The position numbers were made by a program, and so were the translations under genes. A stretch of 64,000 nt of DNA. It comes from Nocardioides sp. GTDB taxonomy: Bacteria; Actinomycetota; Actinomycetes; Propionibacteriales; Nocardioidaceae. The notes under the pieces were generated by a model that had not been told where the DNA came from, searched no databases, and saw nothing but the letters and a program-made list of their open reading frames with translations. The stretch covers positions 1 through 64,000 of the forward strand of contig NZ_JANINT010000010.1 of NCBI RefSeq assembly GCF_024509035.1, in the 5' to 3' direction. Every line of letters starts with the position of its first letter. The first letter of the stretch is position 1. This document shows positions 15,936-26,539 of this stretch, in pieces.

Positions 15936-17783
15936 TCAGTCCCCGAGGCGGGCGCGCAGGCCGTCGAGCTCGGTCCAGAGGACGGCCGGCAGGTCGTCGC
16001 CGAACTTCTCGAACCACTCCTGGATCTGCGGCAGCTCCGCGCGCCACTCCTCGACGTCGACGGCGAGAGCGGCCTCGAGGTCCTCCCGGGACATGTCGAG
16101 GCCCTCGGTGTCGAGCGAGTCGGGGGTCGGCACGTGGCCGATCGGGGTCTCGACCGCGGCCGCCTGCCCGTCGATGCGCTCCACGACCCACTTCAGGACC
16201 CGGCTGTTCTCACCGAAGCCCGGCCACAGGAACCCGCCGTCGGCGTCGCGGCGGAACCAGTTGACGTAGAAGATCCGCGGCAGCTTGGCGGCGTCGTTGT
16301 CCTTGCCGACCGTGATCCAGTGGTTGAAGTAGTCGCCGGCGTTGTAGCCGATGAACGGCAGCATCGCCATCGGGTCGCGGCGTACGACGCCGACCTGGCC
16401 GACCGCGGCGGCGGTGGTCTCCGAGGAGAGCGTGGCGCCGAGGAACGTGCCGTGGGTCCAGTCGCGGGCCTCGAAGACCAGGGGGACGGTCGTCTTGCGC
16501 CGGCCGCCGAACAGGATCGCGTCGATCGGGACGCCGCGCGGGTCGTCGTACTCCGGCGCCAGGATGTCGCACTGCTTGATCGGGGTGCAGTAGCGGCTGT
16601 TGGGGTGGCTGGAGAGGAAGTCGCTCTCCGGAGTCCACTCCTCGCCCTTCCACGAGGTGGCCTTGGCCGGAGTGTTCTCCAGCCCCTCCCACCAGATGTC
16701 GCCGTCGGGGGTGAGGGCGACGTTGGTGAAGACCGAGTTGCCCTTGTTGATGGTGGCCATCGCGTTCGGGTTGGTGTGCTCGTTGGTGCCGGGCGCCACG
16801 CCGAAGAAGCCGTACTCGGGGTTGACCGCCCACAGCCGGCCGTCCTCGCCGACCCGCATCCAGGCGATGTCGTCGCCGAGGGTCTCCACCTTCCAGCCGG
16901 GGATCGTCGGCTTGAGCATCGCGAGGTTGGTCTTGCCGCAGGCGCTCGGGAACGCCGCCGCGACGTACTTCACCGTGCCCTCGGGCGAGGTCAGCTTGAG
17001 GATCAGCATGTGCTCGGCGAGCCAGCCCTCGTCGCGGGCCATCACGCTGGCGATGCGCAGGGCGTAGCACTTCTTGCCGAGCAGCGCGTTGCCGCCGTAG
17101 CCGGAGCCGTAGGACCAGATCGCCCGCTCCTCGGGGAACTGCACGATGTACTTGGTGTCGTTGCACGGCCAGGCGACGTCGGCCTGTCCCGGCTCGAGGG
17201 GGTGGCCGACCGAGTGCAGCGCCGGGACGAACTCGGCGTCGAGCTCCTCCATGCGCGCCAGCACGTTGCTGCCCATGCGGGCCATCACGCGCATCGAGGC
17301 GGTGACGTACGCCGAGTCGGTGATCTCCACGCCGAACATGGGCTTCTCGGCGTCGAGGTGACCCATCACGAACGGGATCACGTACATCGTGCGACCACGC
17401 ATGCACCCCTGGTAGAGGTCGCGCATCAGCGACTTCATCTCCTGGGGGTCCATCCAGTTGTTCGTCGGCCCCGCGTCGCGCTTGTCGACCGAGCAGATGT
17501 AGGTCCGGTCCTCGACGCGCGCCACGTCGATCGGGTCGGAGGCGGCGTAGAACGAGTTCGGCTTGATCTCGGGGTTGAGCCGCGTGAACGTGCCGGTCGA
17601 CACCAGCGCGTCGGTGAGCTCGGTCCACTCCTCGTCGGAGCCGGTGCACCAGTGGATGCGGTCGGGCTGCGTCATCGCAGCGACCTCGTTGACGAAGTCG
17701 AGGATGCCCTGGTGCGTGGTCGGCGGGCGGGTGCTCGTCGCCTCACCGGAGTCGGTGGTCGGTGCCTGCGTCTCGGCGGTCAT
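15936..17783 (-). CDS. pckG: phosphoenolpyruvate carboxykinase (GTP)
   Basis: 615 residues from ATG 17783 (GAGAGGGAA upstream); the track start at 17972 is an extension. Converts oxaloacetate plus GTP to PEP and CO2, linking the TCA cycle with gluconeogenesis. [13 protein letters not shown] is the GTP-PEPCK kinase-1 loop with the reactive Cys. Also typical are the substrate-binding region [34 protein letters not shown] and the C-terminal INWFR-like [26 protein letters not shown]. Length matches the family. It is flanked by a terminator and a 418-bp upstream region, so it is probably monocistronic. Confidence 0.98.
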   Translation of the reverse strand: MTAETQAPTTDSGEATSTRPPTTHQGILDFVNEVAAMTQPDRIHWCTGSDEEWTELTDALVSTGTFTRLNPEIKPNSFYAASDPIDVARVEDRTYICSVDKRDAGPTNNWMDPQEMKSLMRDLYQGCMRGRTMYVIPFVMGHLDAEKPMFGVEITDSAYVTASMRVMARMGSNVLARMEELDAEFVPALHSVGHPLEPGQADVAWPCNDTKYIVQFPEERAIWSYGSGYGGNALLGKKCYALRIASVMARDEGWLAEHMLILKLTSPEGTVKYVAAAFPSACGKTNLAMLKPTIPGWKVETLGDDIAWMRVGEDGRLWAVNPEYGFFGVAPGTNEHTNPNAMATINKGNSVFTNVALTPDGDIWWEGLENTPAKATSWKGEEWTPESDFLSSHPNSRYCTPIKQCDILAPEYDDPRGVPIDAILFGGRRKTTVPLVFEARDWTHGTFLGATLSSETTAAAVGQVGVVRRDPMAMLPFIGYNAGDYFNHWITVGKDNDAAKLPRIFYVNWFRRDADGGFLWPGFGENSRVLKWVVERIDGQAAAVETPIGHVPTPDSLDTEGLDMSREDLEAALAVDVEEWRAELPQIQEWFEKFGDDLPAVLWTELDGLRARLGD

Positions 17784-18201
17784 TGCCTGGTTCCCTCTCG
17801 CGGATTCGCGGTGGACACCCGACTGTCGGGGCCTCCGGCCGTCGACGCGTCGACGGTGTGTCGTGGAGTCGGTCTTGGTGCGGCCGGCGTCGTTGGCGGC
17901 GACTTGGTGGGGCCCGGAGGAGGTCGGCCAACCGACCGGACCCCCTGGGGTGGGGCGACAGTACCCCTGCATTTCCGCGCGGACACATTGGAACGTTCAA
18001 CGCTCCGTGGGCTCCGTCACACTGCGAGAATCCCTGTCTACATAAGGCTTTCTTCCGCATTTTCGTGACCAAAGAACAGCGCGACGCGCGGTCCCTCCGG
18101 CGTCCTCGCGGACGTTGCGCAGCGGTCCTCCAGGCCCCGATTTCGGCCGTGGTCGGGAGGTCCGCTATCCTCGACAGGTCGCTCATCTCGATGCGCGGCG
18201 G
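17784..18201 (-). promoter_or_regulatory. 418-bp intergenic region upstream of pckG and tRNA-Arg
   Basis: No gene is seen. Reading toward pckG, a TACTGT hexamer (complement of 17958-17963) could be a -10 box. An imperfect 17-bp palindrome GGAACGTTCAACGCTCC lies at 17990-18006, upstream of it, and is a candidate regulator site. The segment 18000-18070 is notably AT-richer than the surroundings and probably also holds the tRNA-Arg promoter. Confidence 0.4.
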
Positions 18202-18274
18202 GCGCCCGTAGCTCAACGGATAGAGCATCTGACTACGGATCAGAAGGTTTGGGGTTCGAATCCCTACGGGCGCG
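18202..18274 (+). tRNA. tRNA-Arg (anticodon ACG)
   Basis: Acceptor GCGCCCG/CGGGCGC, anticodon stem TCTGA/TCAGA with loop CTACGGA, T-arm GGGGTTCGAATCCC. CCA is not encoded (followed by CAGG). A terminator hairpin follows. Confidence 0.95.
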
Positions 18275-18280
18275 CAGGTG

Positions 18281-18315
18281 CGAAGGGCCGGCTCCGACTC
18301 GGGGCCGGCCCTTCG
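18281..18315 (+). terminator. hairpin terminator after tRNA-Arg
   Basis: CGAAGGGCCGGC pairs with GCCGGCCCTTCG, followed by TCGTT; begins 7 bp after the tRNA. Confidence 0.85.
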
Positions 18316-18446
18316 TCGTTCATCGGCGTCGACGCTCTCCTGGTCCGGCGCCGGTCCAGTCACCTCCTCAGATCCGGCACCGACCAGCCGATCGGGGCCT
18401 CGTGGCGTGGGAGGGGCCGGACATGGCTTGAGGCCCAGGGGGTGAG

Positions 18447-20099
<1,653 letters not shown>

Positions 20100-20136
20100 G
20101 CGCCCCGGGGGTGGCGCAGGTCACTACGCTGAGCGC

Positions 20137-20283
20137 ATGAAGACCCGCCTGACCTGCCCGTGCGGCACCGTGATCAAGGGCACCGACGAGGACGAGCTCG
20201 TGGAGCTCACCCAGCAGCACCTCGCCGCGGAGCACCCCGGCATGGAGTACGGCCGCGACGAGATCCTCTTCATCGCGACCTGA
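20137..20283 (+). CDS. DUF1059-type small protein (48 aa, below ORF-track cut-off)
   Basis: ATG 20137 to TGA 20283 encodes 48 residues beginning MKTRLTCPCGTVIKGTDEDELVE and ending with HPGMEYGRDEILFIAT. The CPCG cysteines followed by a short acidic helix with HxxxxHP (QQHLAAEHPGM) is the pattern of the DUF1059 family of small proteins. The conserved Cys/His set suggests metal binding. The function is unknown. It follows the histidine kinase by 37 bp and is convergent with the LacI gene. Confidence 0.8.
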   Translation: MKTRLTCPCGTVIKGTDEDELVELTQQHLAAEHPGMEYGRDEILFIAT

Positions 20284-20314
20284 GCCACGCGCTGCTCTGC
20301 GCGCGCCCCGGTCG

Positions 20315-20388
20315 CTGTAACGCCCGTTTACCCCACCTTCCCACCCCGTTGCAGTGGGGCGGGAAGGTGGGGTAACAGGGCGTTACAG
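20315..20388. terminator. long inverted repeat overlapping the LacI stop codon
   Basis: CTGTAACGCCC pairs with GGGCGTTACAG (11 bp). After a 2-bp mismatch the arms continue as TTACCCCACCTTCCC with its exact complement (15 bp), then CCCC/GGGG around the tip. It lies between convergent genes and includes the TAA of the LacI gene. Confidence 0.85.
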
Positions 20389-21432
20389 CTGGGCGATGTC
20401 TGGCGGAGGCGCAGTGCTGTCGCGCACCACCAGCGTGGTGGGCAGGAGCACCCGCTCGGGCTCGCCGGGCTCCTGGCCGCGCATCCGCTGCAGGAGGGTC
20501 CGCACCGCCTCCTGCCCCTTGCTGGACACCTCCTGGTGCACGGTGGTCAGCTGCGGCCGGACGGCCGTCGCAAGGGGGGAGTCGTCGTAGCCGACGACCG
20601 AGAGGTCCTCGGGGATCCGGAGGCCGAGGGACTCCGCGACCCGCATCGTCGCGACCGCGAAGGCGTCGGAGAAGCACAGGACGGCGGTCGGTCGGTCGGG
20701 ACGGTCGAGCAGCTCGCGCGCGATGTCCTCGACCGCGACGTGCGGCCGGAACTTCGCGGTGCGCACGAGGGGCTCGAGGCCGGCGGGATCGAGGGCCTCG
20801 CGCCAGCCGAGCAGCCGCTCGCGGGCGGGTCGGTTGGCCGTGGGCAGGCCTTCGATGTCGAAGCCGCTGTCGAGATTGATGATGCCGATCGAGCGGTGCC
20901 CGAGGTCGACGACGTGCTGGGCCGCTGCGCGGGCGCCGTCCCGGTCGGCCACGTTGACGCTGGGAGCGGTGGGGGACGGGTCGCGGTCGACCGACACCAA
21001 CGGCAGGCCGCGCCGCTCGAGCCACTCGATGTCGGGGGAGGAGGCGTCGCAGATGTAGACGATCGCGCCGTCCATCGCGACGTCCCGCGCAGGGACGTAC
21101 GGACCGTCCGGCGTGCCGGACGTCAGGAGCGTGACCGCGAGGCCCTCGGTGTTGAGGGCATCGGCGACCGAGGTCAGGAACTCGGTGGCCACCGCGTCCT
21201 GGAAGGCGTCGCTCAGCTCGTCGGTGAGCAGCAGCCCGACCGAGCCGGTGCGTCCGCGCGCCAAGGCCCGGGCGGCCGGGTCGGGCCCGACGTACCCGAG
21301 CTCGTCGGCGGCCGCGAGGATGCGGGTGCGCAGCTCGGCGGAGAGCTGGTCGGGACGCGAGAACGCGTTCGAGACCGTCATCCGGCTGACGCCGACACGG
21401 TCGGCGATGGATTGCAGCGTCACCTTGGCCAT
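20383..21432 (-). CDS. LacI-family transcriptional regulator
   Basis: 349 residues from ATG 21432. The N-terminal helix-turn-helix VTLQSIADRVGVSRMTVSNAFSRPDQLS is canonical LacI, followed by the hinge helix (PAARALARGRTGSVGLLL) and a periplasmic-binding-protein-like effector domain ending VGYDDSPLATAVRPQLTTVHQE. LacI proteins of this kind repress sugar-use genes until a sugar binds. It is on the same strand as, and downstream of, a secreted alpha-amylase and a 66-aa protein, so maltooligosaccharide control of the amylase is a reasonable inference. An operator-like palindrome overlaps the promoter upstream of the 66-aa gene. Confidence 0.95.
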   Translation of the reverse strand: MAKVTLQSIADRVGVSRMTVSNAFSRPDQLSAELRTRILAAADELGYVGPDPAARALARGRTGSVGLLLTDELSDAFQDAVATEFLTSVADALNTEGLAVTLLTSGTPDGPYVPARDVAMDGAIVYICDASSPDIEWLERRGLPLVSVDRDPSPTAPSVNVADRDGARAAAQHVVDLGHRSIGIINLDSGFDIEGLPTANRPARERLLGWREALDPAGLEPLVRTAKFRPHVAVEDIARELLDRPDRPTAVLCFSDAFAVATMRVAESLGLRIPEDLSVVGYDDSPLATAVRPQLTTVHQEVSSKGQEAVRTLLQRMRGQEPGEPERVLLPTTLVVRDSTAPPPDIAQL

Positions 21433-21494
21433 GGCAGACCCAGTATCGCGGGTCCGCCCAGGCACGGGGTCCGGCACGTCGTTCGCCGCGCGCT

Positions 21495-21695
21495 TCAACC
21501 GTGCAGGCAGGCCTTGGTGGGCCGCGGCTCGACCCAGCGTGCGACCGCGCGCAGCTCGGTGGCGAGCAGGCTGCGCAGCGCCGCGGCGCGCGCCGTGCGC
21601 ACGCGCTCGAGGACGACGGGGGCGTCCGGACGGGCACTGAGGACCTCGGTGGTGGTGAGCCGGGTGGCGAGGTCGGCGGACAACAGGTCGTTCAT
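21495..21695 (-). CDS. 66-residue hypothetical protein preceding the LacI gene
   Basis: ATG 21695 with GAAGGA 8 bases upstream, and a good promoter 40 bp further. Sequence MNDLLSADLATRLTTTEVL then an Arg/Ala-rich helix (RTARAAALRSLLATELRAVARW). It ends CLHG. No family is recognised; the composition could suit a nucleic-acid-binding or regulatory mini-protein. It lies 62 bp upstream of lacI-type gene on the same strand, probably one transcript. Codon use and the ribosome site favour a real gene over a shadow. Confidence 0.6.
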   Translation of the reverse strand: MNDLLSADLATRLTTTEVLSARPDAPVVLERVRTARAAALRSLLATELRAVARWVEPRPTKACLHG

Positions 21696-21730
21696 GGCAG
21701 TTCCTTCGAGGCTGTACCGGTCAAGATCAT

Positions 21731-21769
21731 CTGTACCGATACAGTAGCGCCGCGACCTTTACCGGTCAA
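21731..21769 (-). promoter_or_regulatory. promoter with overlapping operator for the 66-aa/LacI transcript
   Basis: On the minus strand TTGACC (21769-21764), 17-bp spacer, TACTGT (21746-21741). The inverted repeat CTGTA-N4-TACAG at 21731-21744 overlaps the -10 and start site, the position of a repressor site. TTGACCGGTA is repeated again at about 21716-21725. Confidence 0.65.
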
Positions 21770-21781
21770 GTGAAATCATCT

Positions 21782-21827
21782 CTGACGTTCGCGGGGGCCC
21801 GGGCGGGTCTCCGCCCGCGAACGTCAG
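21782..21827 (-). terminator. hairpin terminator after the amylase gene
   Basis: CTGACGTTCGCGGG pairs with CCCGCGAACGTCAG (14 bp) around a GC-rich loop, about 20 bp past the amylase stop. Confidence 0.85.
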
Positions 21828-21846
21828 GGACTATCCCGAGCCGGGC

Positions 21847-24633
21847 TCAGCCGGCCGGGGCCGGCTGCACCGACGGGACGTGGCTGACCTGGTCCCAGGT
21901 GAACACGTAGGTCCCGCCGCCGGTCGGCACGGACAGGGTGAGGTTGCCGCCGCCTGCGGCACCCCCGGCGCCGTAGTTGACGGTCCACGAGTCGTCGATG
22001 GCCACCTTCCACTCGTAGTCCCCCGCCGGGAGGGTGAACGTGCCGTGCCAGCGTCCGTCGGAGCTGTCGAAGCCCAGGTGGCTCGCGGCGCAGTCGGGCT
22101 GCCAGTCCCCGGGGCAGCCGATCTCGTCCTGCAGGCTGCCCGCCACCGTCACGGAGTCCACCGCGGGCTGTGGCTCGGCGGTGGTCACGGTGATCGGGGC
22201 GCTCGTGTCCTGCACCGCGCCGCGCTCGCGCAGGGTCGCGCGATAGCGCACCTGGGTGCCGAGCGGCAGGTCGCTGACGTCGTCGACGACGGTGTACGCC
22301 GGGGCCGAGCTGTCCGTGCCCAGGCTGGTCCACGGGCCACCGGAGACGCTGCGCTCGAACTCTACGGACTGCAGCGGTCGCTCCGGGTCGACGGTCGCGC
22401 TGACCGTGACCGGGTCGACGCTGCTGACCGTCCCGTCGTCCGCCGGCGCGGCCACGACGACCGTGGAGCGCGGCACCCGGGTGGAGCGGGCCTGGGTGCC
22501 GCGGGTGTGGCCGGCGTTGTCGAGGACGGCCGCGCGGTAGCTCACCCGGGTGCCGGGCGCGAGGCCGGAGACGTCGGGGAACACGCGGTAGGGCGCGTTG
22601 TCGTCGATGCCGATCGTCCGCCACGGGCCCGTGCCCACGCGCTGCTGGAAGGTGACCTCGTAGAACGACCTCCCTCGCACGGCCGCCGCCACCTGCATCC
22701 GGCCGCGTTCGATCGCCGACACGGCCGGCGCGCGCAGGGTGATGCCCGGCGCGCGGCGCTCGCGAGCGATCTCGTCGGTCGAGCGGTAGACCACGGTGGA
22801 GAGCGCGGGCACGGTGACGTCGAGGCGCCGCGCCCCGTCGCTCCTGCGCCGGGTCGGGCCGTCGCCGTAGATCTTCTCGAAGCCGCCCTTGCGGAGGTAC
22901 GTCGGGATCGGGGCGGACCGGGCCTGCTCGCTGTTGTTGAGCACGACGACGTACTCGGTGCGGCGGGCGCGGTCGACCCGCGAGAACGCGAACAGCCCCG
23001 GCCCGGATGAGGAGTAGCGGACCTGCTCGGCGCCGTCGCGCAGGGCGGGGTGGCGCTCGGTGAGCCGGGCGAGGCGACCGATCGCCTGGTAGAGCGGGGA
23101 GTCGGTCACGAAGTTGTCGTCCGCGCCGGTGCGGTCCGTGCCGATCTGGTCGTCGGCCTGGTACTCGGGGACCTGGCTGGCGAACATCGTCTGCCGTGCC
23201 AGCTGGTCGCCCCCGTTGCCGGTGAAGCCCTGCTCGTCGCCGTAGTAGACCACCGGGTTGCCGCGGGAGAAGTACATGAGCTCGTGGGCGAGCCGGTCGC
23301 GCGCGAGCAGCTCGGTGTCGTCGGCGTCGGGGTTGTCGGCCTTCAGGAAGTGGCCGATCCGGCCCATGTCGTGGTTGCCGAGGAACGTCGGCAGTGAGTA
23401 CGCGTTGGAGTCGCGGTCGGTGTACCAGTCGTCGTTGCGGAAGAACGTCGCGAGCGCGTCGGTCTCGCCGCTCTTCGAGGCGAAGCCGCGTGCGGCGTCC
23501 TGGAAGGGGAAGTCCAGCACGGCCTGCATCCGGTCGTGGGTCGTGTAGTGCGAGGTGAAGGCCTTCGCCGCTGCGTCGCTGCCGTCGAGGGCGACCTCGC
23601 CGAACATGAAGAAGTCGGGGTTGCCGTCCGCCGCCGCGATGCGCTGCATCGCCGGGCCGAACTGCTGCCAGAACTCGTCGTTGACGTGCTTCATCGTGTC
23701 GATGCGGAAGCCGTCGATGTCGAAGCCCTCGACCCAGGCGCGGTAGATGTCGATCATGCCGTCGACCACCTCCGGCTTCTCGGTGAAGAGGTCGTCGAGG
23801 CCGAAGAAGTCGCCGTACTGGCTGTCCTCGCCGGTGAACGTCGTGTTGCCCCGGTTGTGGTAGTTGGTGACGTCGTTGAGCCAGGCCGGCACCTTGAGGT
23901 CCTGCTCGCCCGCGTCGAGCTTCGGGGTGTAGGGGAACGAGGTCGCCGGGTCGAGTGCCGGGAAGCGCGACGTCCCCGCGAAGTCGCGGTCGTCGAACGG
24001 TGTGCCCGAGGCGTCGCGGTAGGGCTCGGCGTCCTTGGAGACGTACGCCGTGCGGTCGCCCTCGTCGTAGCCGATCACGTCGGCGGTGTGGTTGGTGATG
24101 ATGTCGAAGTAGACCTTCATGCCGCGCTGGTGGGCGGCGTCCACGAGGGCGCGGAGGTCCTGGTTGGTGCCCAGGTGCGGGTCGACGGTGGTGAAGTCGG
24201 TGATCCAGTAGCCGTGGTAGCCCGCCGACGGACCGTCCTCGAGCTGGACCGGCTTGTTCTTGAAGATCGGGGTCAGCCAGATCGCGTCGGTGCCGAGGCC
24301 CTGGATGTAGTCGAGGCGCGAGCGCAGGCCCGCGAGGTCGCCACCGTTGTAGAAGCCCTTGGCGGTCGGGTCGAAGCCGGTGACGTCGCGGTCGCCGGTC
24401 AGGCCGCCGGTGTCGTTGGTGGGGTCGCCGTTCTCGAACCGGTCGCCCATCACGAAGTAGAAGTCCTGATCGGTCACCCCGGGCCGGGGTGCGTGCTGGG
24501 CATAGCCCGCGGGGTGGCCGGGCCGGTCGGCGGCCGGGTGCGGCGCGCCCGCGGCACCGGCCGGGCCGGCGAGCCCGAGGCCGAGAACGGCGGCGACGAT
24601 CGCAGACAGTGGTGCGGTCGACAACAGGCGCAT
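21847..24633 (-). CDS. secreted alpha-amylase/pullulanase-type glycoside hydrolase (GH13) with C-terminal accessory domains
   Basis: 928 residues from ATG 24633 (GGGAGGG upstream); the track's 1190-residue ORF is an extension into the neighbouring gene. A signal peptide (AIVAAVLGLGLAGPAGA) marks export. The GH13 barrel covers about residues 55-600, with the catalytic triad in GFDIDGFRIDTMKH (nucleophile Asp about 311), FMFGEV (acid Glu about 345) and FLGNHDMGR (Asp about 422). Two Ig/FnIII-like modules follow (about 640-830). The end (about 835-928) has SLQDEIGCPGDWQPDC, the hallmark of the X25 domain seen in secreted pullulanases. Degrades starch-like polymers outside the cell. Confidence 0.94.
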   Translation of the reverse strand: MRLLSTAPLSAIVAAVLGLGLAGPAGAAGAPHPAADRPGHPAGYAQHAPRPGVTDQDFYFVMGDRFENGDPTNDTGGLTGDRDVTGFDPTAKGFYNGGDLAGLRSRLDYIQGLGTDAIWLTPIFKNKPVQLEDGPSAGYHGYWITDFTTVDPHLGTNQDLRALVDAAHQRGMKVYFDIITNHTADVIGYDEGDRTAYVSKDAEPYRDASGTPFDDRDFAGTSRFPALDPATSFPYTPKLDAGEQDLKVPAWLNDVTNYHNRGNTTFTGEDSQYGDFFGLDDLFTEKPEVVDGMIDIYRAWVEGFDIDGFRIDTMKHVNDEFWQQFGPAMQRIAAADGNPDFFMFGEVALDGSDAAAKAFTSHYTTHDRMQAVLDFPFQDAARGFASKSGETDALATFFRNDDWYTDRDSNAYSLPTFLGNHDMGRIGHFLKADNPDADDTELLARDRLAHELMYFSRGNPVVYYGDEQGFTGNGGDQLARQTMFASQVPEYQADDQIGTDRTGADDNFVTDSPLYQAIGRLARLTERHPALRDGAEQVRYSSSGPGLFAFSRVDRARRTEYVVVLNNSEQARSAPIPTYLRKGGFEKIYGDGPTRRRSDGARRLDVTVPALSTVVYRSTDEIARERRAPGITLRAPAVSAIERGRMQVAAAVRGRSFYEVTFQQRVGTGPWRTIGIDDNAPYRVFPDVSGLAPGTRVSYRAAVLDNAGHTRGTQARSTRVPRSTVVVAAPADDGTVSSVDPVTVSATVDPERPLQSVEFERSVSGGPWTSLGTDSSAPAYTVVDDVSDLPLGTQVRYRATLRERGAVQDTSAPITVTTAEPQPAVDSVTVAGSLQDEIGCPGDWQPDCAASHLGFDSSDGRWHGTFTLPAGDYEWKVAIDDSWTVNYGAGGAAGGGNLTLSVPTGGGTYVFTWDQVSHVPSVQPAPAG

Positions 24634-24649
24634 GGTCCCTCCCGAGGGC

Positions 24650-24663
24650 GTGATGCGGATCAC
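24650..24663. promoter_or_regulatory. palindrome upstream of the amylase gene
   Basis: GTGAT-GCGG-ATCAC is a perfect inverted repeat 17 bp before the amylase start codon. It may be a repressor site or lie in the leader mRNA. It does not match the site in front of the LacI transcript. Confidence 0.4.
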
Positions 24664-24719
24664 AGGGTGGCTGCAACCTATGGCGCACCGTCGACCACGG
24701 GCAAGCCGCGGGCCTCCCG

Positions 24720-25889
24720 TCAGGGTGCGACGCTGAGGGCGCCCGCGCCGCCACGGTCCAGCGAACGCGCGATCACCATCCGCTGGATCTGGTTGGTGCC
24801 CTCGAAGATCTGCATGACCTTCGCCTCGCGCATGTAGCGCTCGACCGGGAAGTCCCGGGTGTAGCCGTAGCCGCCGAGCACCTGGACGGCGTCGGTGGTG
24901 ACCCGCATGGCGTTGTCGGTCGCGACCAGCTTGGCGATCGAGGCCTCGCGCCCGTACGGCAGTCCGGCGTCCTTGAGCCGGGCGGCGTGCAGCACCGTGG
25001 CGCGGGCGGACTGCACGGCGGCCTCCATGTCGGCCAGCACGAAGGCCAGGCCCTGGTGGTCGATGATCCGCTGCCCGAACGTCTCCCGCTCCTGGGCGTA
25101 GGCCACGGCCCGGTCCAGGGCGCCCTGGGCCAGGCCGGTGGCGACCGCGGCGATGCCGAGCCGGCCGGCGTCCAGGCCGGCCAGGGCGATCTTGAGCCCG
25201 TCGCCCTCGGCGCCGAGGAGCCGGTCGGCGGACACGCGGACGTCGTCGAAGCGCATGGTCGCGGTCGCCGAGCCGGTCAGGCCCATCTTGTGCTCCGGCG
25301 GGTCGGCCGAGAGGCCATCGCTGTCGGCCGGCACCAGGAAGCAGGAGATGTCCCCGCGGGCGTCGCCGGTGCGGGCCATCACCTTGTAGAAGTCGGCGTG
25401 GCCGCCGTGGGTCGTCCACGCCTTCGCCCCGCTGATGACGTACTCGTCGCCGTCGCGCCGGGCGCGGGTGCGCATGGCGGCGGGGTCCGAGCCGGCGTGC
25501 GGCTCGGAGAGGCAGTAGGCGCCGAGCAGCTCGCCACCCAGCATCTCGGGGAGCCAGCGGGCGCGCTGCTCCTCGGTGCCGGCGGTCGCGAGCCCGAAGC
25601 AGCTGAGTGCGTGCACGGAGATGCCGACGCCGACGCTCGACCAGACGGCGCCGACCTCCTCGAGCACCTGGAGGTAGACCTCGTAGGGCTGGCCGCCCCC
25701 GCCGTGCTCCTCGGGGTAGGGCAGGCCCAGGAGGCCGGTGCGACCGAGCATCCGGAACACCTCGCGGGGGAAGGTCTCGGTCGCCTCGGCCTCGGCGGAG
25801 CGCGGGGCCAGCTCGTCGGCGGCGATCTGGCGCACGAGCGCGATCAGGTCGACGGCCTCGTCGGTGGGCAGCATGCGGGTGGCGGGCAT
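24720..25889 (-). CDS. acyl-CoA dehydrogenase
   Basis: 389 residues from ATG 25889 (the track start adds 17 residues). FAD flavoprotein of beta-oxidation type. Family signatures are LSEPHAGSD (substrate/flavin loop), KAWTTHGGHADFY, GRLGIAAVATGLAQGALDRAVAYAQERETFGQRI and the C-terminal GGYGYTRDFPVERYMREAKV followed by QIFEGTNQIQR, in which the Glu is the catalytic base. It alpha,beta-dehydrogenates an acyl-CoA and passes electrons to ETF; chain-length specificity is not determinable. Divergent from a TetR gene that probably controls it. Confidence 0.96.
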   Translation of the reverse strand: MPATRMLPTDEAVDLIALVRQIAADELAPRSAEAEATETFPREVFRMLGRTGLLGLPYPEEHGGGGQPYEVYLQVLEEVGAVWSSVGVGISVHALSCFGLATAGTEEQRARWLPEMLGGELLGAYCLSEPHAGSDPAAMRTRARRDGDEYVISGAKAWTTHGGHADFYKVMARTGDARGDISCFLVPADSDGLSADPPEHKMGLTGSATATMRFDDVRVSADRLLGAEGDGLKIALAGLDAGRLGIAAVATGLAQGALDRAVAYAQERETFGQRIIDHQGLAFVLADMEAAVQSARATVLHAARLKDAGLPYGREASIAKLVATDNAMRVTTDAVQVLGGYGYTRDFPVERYMREAKVMQIFEGTNQIQRMVIARSLDRGGAGALSVAP

Positions 25890-25890
25890 G

Positions 25891-25915
25891 AGTACCAGAG
25901 TACGTCGCGGAGTAC
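25891..25915. promoter_or_regulatory. AGTAC repeats between acyl-CoA dehydrogenase and TetR genes
   Basis: AGTAC occurs at 25891, 25899 and 25911 (the last as AGTACT), all within the 41 bp between the two divergent starts. Likely operator for the TetR protein at 25931. Confidence 0.5.
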
Positions 25916-25930
25916 TGATAGCGTCACGTC

Positions 25931-26497
25931 GTGCCGCCACCGCGCCATCAGCTGCTCGACGAGCTGATCGAGCTGTTCCTCGCCGAGGGGTTCCTGGAGT
26001 TCGGGATCGGGGACCTGGCGGCGCGGCTGCGCTGCTCGCGCTCGACGATCTACCGGGTCGCCGAGACCAAGGAGCAGGTCGTGCTCGCCGCGGTCCGCGG
26101 CTTCTTCCGCCGGGCGGCCGAGCGCATCGAGGCCCAGGTCGACGCCGAGCCGGACCCGGGCGCGCGGCTCTCGGTCTACCTGACCGCGGTCGCGGCCGAG
26201 CTCGCGCCCGCGTCCGAGCGGTTCTACGCCGACCTCCAGGCCTACGCCCCGGCCGCGGAGATCTACGAGGCCAACACCCGGTTGGCCGCCGAGCGGGTCC
26301 ACGACCTGGTGAGCGCCGGCGTGGTCGCCGGCGCGCTGCGACCGGTCCACGCCGGTTTCGTCGGCACCGCGGTGGCGCAGGTGATGACCGCGATCCAGGG
26401 TGGCCGGATCGCGGCCGGCTCGGGGCTGGCGGACGCCGAGGCCTACCGGGCGCTCGCGGACCTCGTCGTGCACGGGGTCGGGGGTTCCACTTCCTGA
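25931..26497 (+). CDS. TetR-family transcriptional regulator
   Basis: 188 residues from GTG 25931. The N-terminal helix-turn-helix is EGFLEFGIGDLAARLRCSRSTIYRVAETKEQVV, followed by an all-helical ligand-binding domain. The DNA-binding arm is short and slightly degenerate compared with classic TetR. Its divergence from an acyl-CoA dehydrogenase, with only 41 bp between starts, suggests it represses both and senses an acyl-CoA or fatty acid. That ligand assignment is inference from context. Confidence 0.9.
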   Translation: MPPPRHQLLDELIELFLAEGFLEFGIGDLAARLRCSRSTIYRVAETKEQVVLAAVRGFFRRAAERIEAQVDAEPDPGARLSVYLTAVAAELAPASERFYADLQAYAPAAEIYEANTRLAAERVHDLVSAGVVAGALRPVHAGFVGTAVAQVMTAIQGGRIAAGSGLADAEAYRALADLVVHGVGGSTS

Positions 26498-26539
26498 GCA
26501 GGTCGCTGCGCGGCGTCCGGTCCTGAGAGAGTGCAGACC

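Noticed and set aside
11537-18274. Genomic island bounded by tRNA-Ser(GCT) and tRNA-Arg
   Set aside because: No integrase, no direct repeat of a tRNA 3' end and no obvious codon or GC shift in the regulators; pckG inside the interval is a core gene.
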